A DNA stretch of 8,273 nucleotides from Kangiellaceae bacterium (GTDB lineage Bacteria; Pseudomonadota; Gammaproteobacteria; Enterobacterales; Kangiellaceae): NCBI GenBank assembly GCA_030590405.1, contig JAUUYO010000155.1, positions 1-8,273 of the forward strand. The letters run 5' to 3'. The notes beneath the pieces are model-generated. The model saw only the letters and a program-made list of their open reading frames with translations, ran no database searches and was not told the DNA's origin. Shown in pieces: positions 6,772 to 8,273 of the stretch. Numbering within the stretch: the first letter of the stretch is position 1; every line of letters begins with the position of its first letter. The position numbers were made by a program, and so were the translations under genes.

Positions 6772-7140
6772 CTATAACCCGAGAACATCATCGTGAGTAC
6801 TAGCAGCAATCGCCATCACTTCGTTGACCAGTTTGGTTGCAACACCCAACTCTTCTAAAGTCGCTTGAAGATGGCCTGCCACTGCGCCAAAATGAGCTTC
6901 ATTAAGGCCTTTTTCAACCAGCGGCGCATGGGCTTTTCGCATATCCGCTCCGGTATATTTATTGGGCCCGCCAAAAGCCATTGTCAAAAAACTCTTTTGT
7001 TTGGTGATTTGTTCATCCATATCGGTATCTTCAAAAAATTGGGAGATGGAGTCATCACTTAATACTTTACGATAAAAAATATCAACCGCAGCGTTCACAG
7101 CAGCTTCGCCGCCTATCCGTTCAAATAATGTATCATTCAT
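6772..7140 (-). CDS. Group 1 truncated haemoglobin (TrHbN type)
   Basis: A 122-residue 2-over-2 globin binding haem in the cytosol. Group 1 members bind O2 and, in some bacteria, oxidise NO to nitrate. It aligns along its length with cyanobacterial GlbN: LFERIGGEAAVNAAVDIFY at the N-terminus, SFLTMAFGGPNKYTG, MRKAHAPLV with proximal His71, and HFGAVAGHL. Distal residues are Tyr23 at B10 and Gln44 at E7, a pair that usually stabilises bound oxygen. Position E10 is Lys47 where Synechocystis GlbN has the sixth haem ligand His46, so the haem is probably not bis-histidyl. AGGA (7148-7151) lies seven bases before the ATG. It is the first gene of a pair with the downstream reductase, and 76 bp separate it from the upstream NYN-domain gene. 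The family is sure; NO dioxygenase activity is inferred from context. Confidence 0.95.
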   Translation of the reverse strand: MNDTLFERIGGEAAVNAAVDIFYRKVLSDDSISQFFEDTDMDEQITKQKSFLTMAFGGPNKYTGADMRKAHAPLVEKGLNEAHFGAVAGHLQATLEELGVATKLVNEVMAIAASTHDDVLGL

Positions 7141-7185
7141 TGATTTATCCTTTTGCTTGAAAAACGAGTTTAAATTTATTTATTG

Positions 7186-7213
7186 AGTGTAGTAAAAATA
7201 GTTAAAATATCAA
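7186..7213 (-). promoter_or_regulatory. Candidate promoter of the haemoglobin-reductase pair
   Basis: On the - strand TTGATA (7208-7213) and TACACT (7186-7191) are separated by 16 bases, about 45 bases before the haemoglobin ATG. The -10 box matches consensus at four of six positions. No convincing NsrR or FNR palindrome overlaps it. Confidence 0.4.
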
Positions 7214-7216
7214 TTT

Positions 7217-7690
7217 TTAAAGTAACAGCTCAGCCTGTATAGAATAAAACTGGTCTGCCGATTCAATTAAAGAGCGGGCTGTTAAAGATGTCACCCCATA
7301 CACGTGAGTTTCTATACCGTAAGATTGACTGACTTTTTGTAGTAATAAGTCGAAATCTCCATCACCAGAAAGTAAAATAATTTGATCAACTTCCGAAGCT
7401 GCTTGCATCACATCAATGGTAATACCCACATCCCAATCACCTTTTGCCGAGCCATCACTTCGTTGGATAAAGGGCTTTAGTTTGACATTAAAACCGATAT
7501 GTTTGAGTGCTTGTTGAAATTTGTGCTGCTGATTATCGCCTCTTTCAGTCGCATAAGCGTTGGCGAGAGTAATTTCACCAGAACTGGCTACTCGCTTCCA
7601 AAACTCACGGTAGTTAAATGGACGGCCGAAAGCATCACGGGTGGTGTAATAGATATTTTGTACATCGACAAATATGGCTATTTTCTTCAT
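7217..7690 (-). CDS. NYN-domain (LabA/DUF88-like) protein, putative PIN-like nuclease
   Basis: A 157-residue single-domain protein of the NYN family (PIN-like fold), whose members are proven or predicted metal-dependent RNases. The acidic site is visible as IFVDVQN (Asp9, Asn12), KGDWDVGITIDVM (Asp85, Asp87, Asp93) and LLSGDGDFDLLL (Asp110, Asp112). No other domain is present. The start at 7690 puts MKKIAIFVD first, the usual N-terminus, but it has no ribosome site. A TTG at 7753 in the same frame has GGAG six bases upstream and would add 21 residues. The gene diverges from dbpA and lies upstream of the haemoglobin gene on the same strand; a functional tie to either is not shown. The RNA substrate is unknown. 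Confidence 0.88.
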   Translation of the reverse strand: MKKIAIFVDVQNIYYTTRDAFGRPFNYREFWKRVASSGEITLANAYATERGDNQQHKFQQALKHIGFNVKLKPFIQRSDGSAKGDWDVGITIDVMQAASEVDQIILLSGDGDFDLLLQKVSQSYGIETHVYGVTSLTARSLIESADQFYSIQAELLL

Positions 7691-7738
7691 TTTCATATGA
7701 TACAGAAATAAATGCCTGCTCCTAGCAGTACTAAGCTC

Positions 7739-7747
7739 TGTTATAAT
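7739..7747 (+). promoter_or_regulatory. Extended -10 promoter of dbpA
   Basis: TGTTATAAT is a perfect TGnTATAAT extended -10 box, which can work without a good -35 box; none is seen upstream. Transcription would start near 7754, giving a leader of about 38 bases before the GTG. Confidence 0.6.
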
Positions 7748-7759
7748 AACCAATTAAAT

Positions 7760-7763
7760 CTCC
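7760..7763 (-). promoter_or_regulatory. Strong ribosome-site match before an alternative TTG start of the NYN gene
   Basis: On the - strand AAAGGAG ends six bases before TTG 7751-7753, in frame with the NYN protein. It supports a 178-residue form over the 157-residue one. It could be chance, since it lies within the presumed 5' leader of divergent dbpA. Confidence 0.4.
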
Positions 7764-7791
7764 TTTCACCAGTCAGCTAAGGCCAAATAAC

Positions 7792-8226
7792 GTGCAATCT
7801 AATCTTTTTTCATCGCTAAAACTCAGTAAAGCATTAGTCACTAATCTGTCCAGCCTGGGTTATAAGGAAATGACACCGATCCAGGCTCAAAGTCTGCCAT
7901 TGATATTAGCGGGTAAAGATGTTGTCGCTCAGGGAAAAACAGGTTCCGGTAAAACAGCAGCTTTTGGCCTAGGTTTATTACATAATCTCGAAGTTAAACG
8001 ATTTCGAATTCAGTCGTTAATATTATGCCCGACCCGTGAGCTGGCTGATCAAGTGGCGAAAGAAATTAGGCGCTTAGCTCGTTCTATCCATAATATTAAA
8101 GTGCTAACCCTTTGTGGCGGCGTTCCATTAGGCCCACAAATCGGCTCTTTAGAGCATGGCGCGCATATTATTGTTGGCACTCCTGGACGAATAGAAGATC
8201 ACCTTAATCGCGGACGTCCAGATTGA
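7792..8226 (+). CDS. dbpA: ATP-dependent RNA helicase DbpA, N-terminal part, frame broken near the window end
   Basis: DbpA is a DEAD-box helicase that remodels 23S rRNA during assembly of the large ribosomal subunit. Only 144 residues of about 460 are readable. Motifs in order are the Q motif (MTPIQAQ, 27-33), motif I (AQGKTGSGKT, 46-55), motif Ia (PTRELADQ, 80-87), a GG at 109-110 and motif Ib (TPGR, 130-133). The frame stops at 8224-8226, just before the expected DEAD motif. Restoring one T near 8224 gives DLTVSSSMV, a plausible lead-in to the expected VLDEAD, but the last 27 bases then only loosely resemble a DEAD-motif coding sequence. The start is GTG with AAGG (7780-7783) eight bases upstream. 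The call of DbpA rather than another DEAD-box helicase rests on the N-terminus (LFSSLKLSKALVTNLSSLGY); the diagnostic C-terminal domain is not in view. Confidence 0.85.
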   Translation: MQSNLFSSLKLSKALVTNLSSLGYKEMTPIQAQSLPLILAGKDVVAQGKTGSGKTAAFGLGLLHNLEVKRFRIQSLILCPTRELADQVAKEIRRLARSIHNIKVLTLCGGVPLGPQIGSLEHGAHIIVGTPGRIEDHLNRGRPD

Positions 8227-8273
8227 CAGTATCAAGCAGTATGGTTCCTAAAAGAAGGGTACTGATATCACCA

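Noticed and set aside
7180..7213. FNR or NsrR operator upstream of the haemoglobin gene (TTGAT half-site)
   Set aside because: The second half-site TAACT does not match ATCAA, and no NsrR-type palindrome is present.

Overview
The window reads as chromosomal DNA of a moderately AT-rich gammaproteobacterium. The adjacent gpmI-envC pair, the DbpA-type RNA helicase and the EnvC sequence all fit that class. The genus cannot be fixed from the sequence. An aquatic or marine lineage is a guess.

Left end (1-1682) is accessory. It opens with the 3' end of a group II intron on the + strand, with domains V and VI intact enough to draw base by base. An orphan ParA-type ATPase on the - strand follows. Next is a 476-bp gene-free stretch holding a perfect 16-bp-arm palindrome, a degenerate dispersed repeat and possible gene remnants.

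The middle (1683-5516) is core: a secreted TraB/GumN-family protein (-) diverges from gpmI (+, phosphoglycerate mutase of glycolysis), which is followed by envC (+, activator of the cell-division amidases). A dispersed palindromic repeat fills the gpmI-envC gap and appears to supply the envC start codon. A 166-bp foldback element (MITE-like) sits where envC and the next operon converge.

The right part (5740-8273) holds a - strand pair: a group 1 truncated haemoglobin and, 21 bp downstream, a [2Fe-2S]/FAD/NAD(P)H reductase. Together they look like a split, two-protein counterpart of flavohaemoglobin, and this is the most interesting functional unit here. Upstream is a NYN-domain (PIN-like) protein, divergent from dbpA. 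The dbpA frame breaks at codon 143, just before the DEAD motif and only 47 bases from the window end, and the remaining bases look like a degraded continuation of the gene.

No CRISPR array, tRNA, rRNA or defence cluster was found. No clearly undescribed system is visible; the haemoglobin-reductase pair, the foldback element and the envC start region most deserve follow-up.
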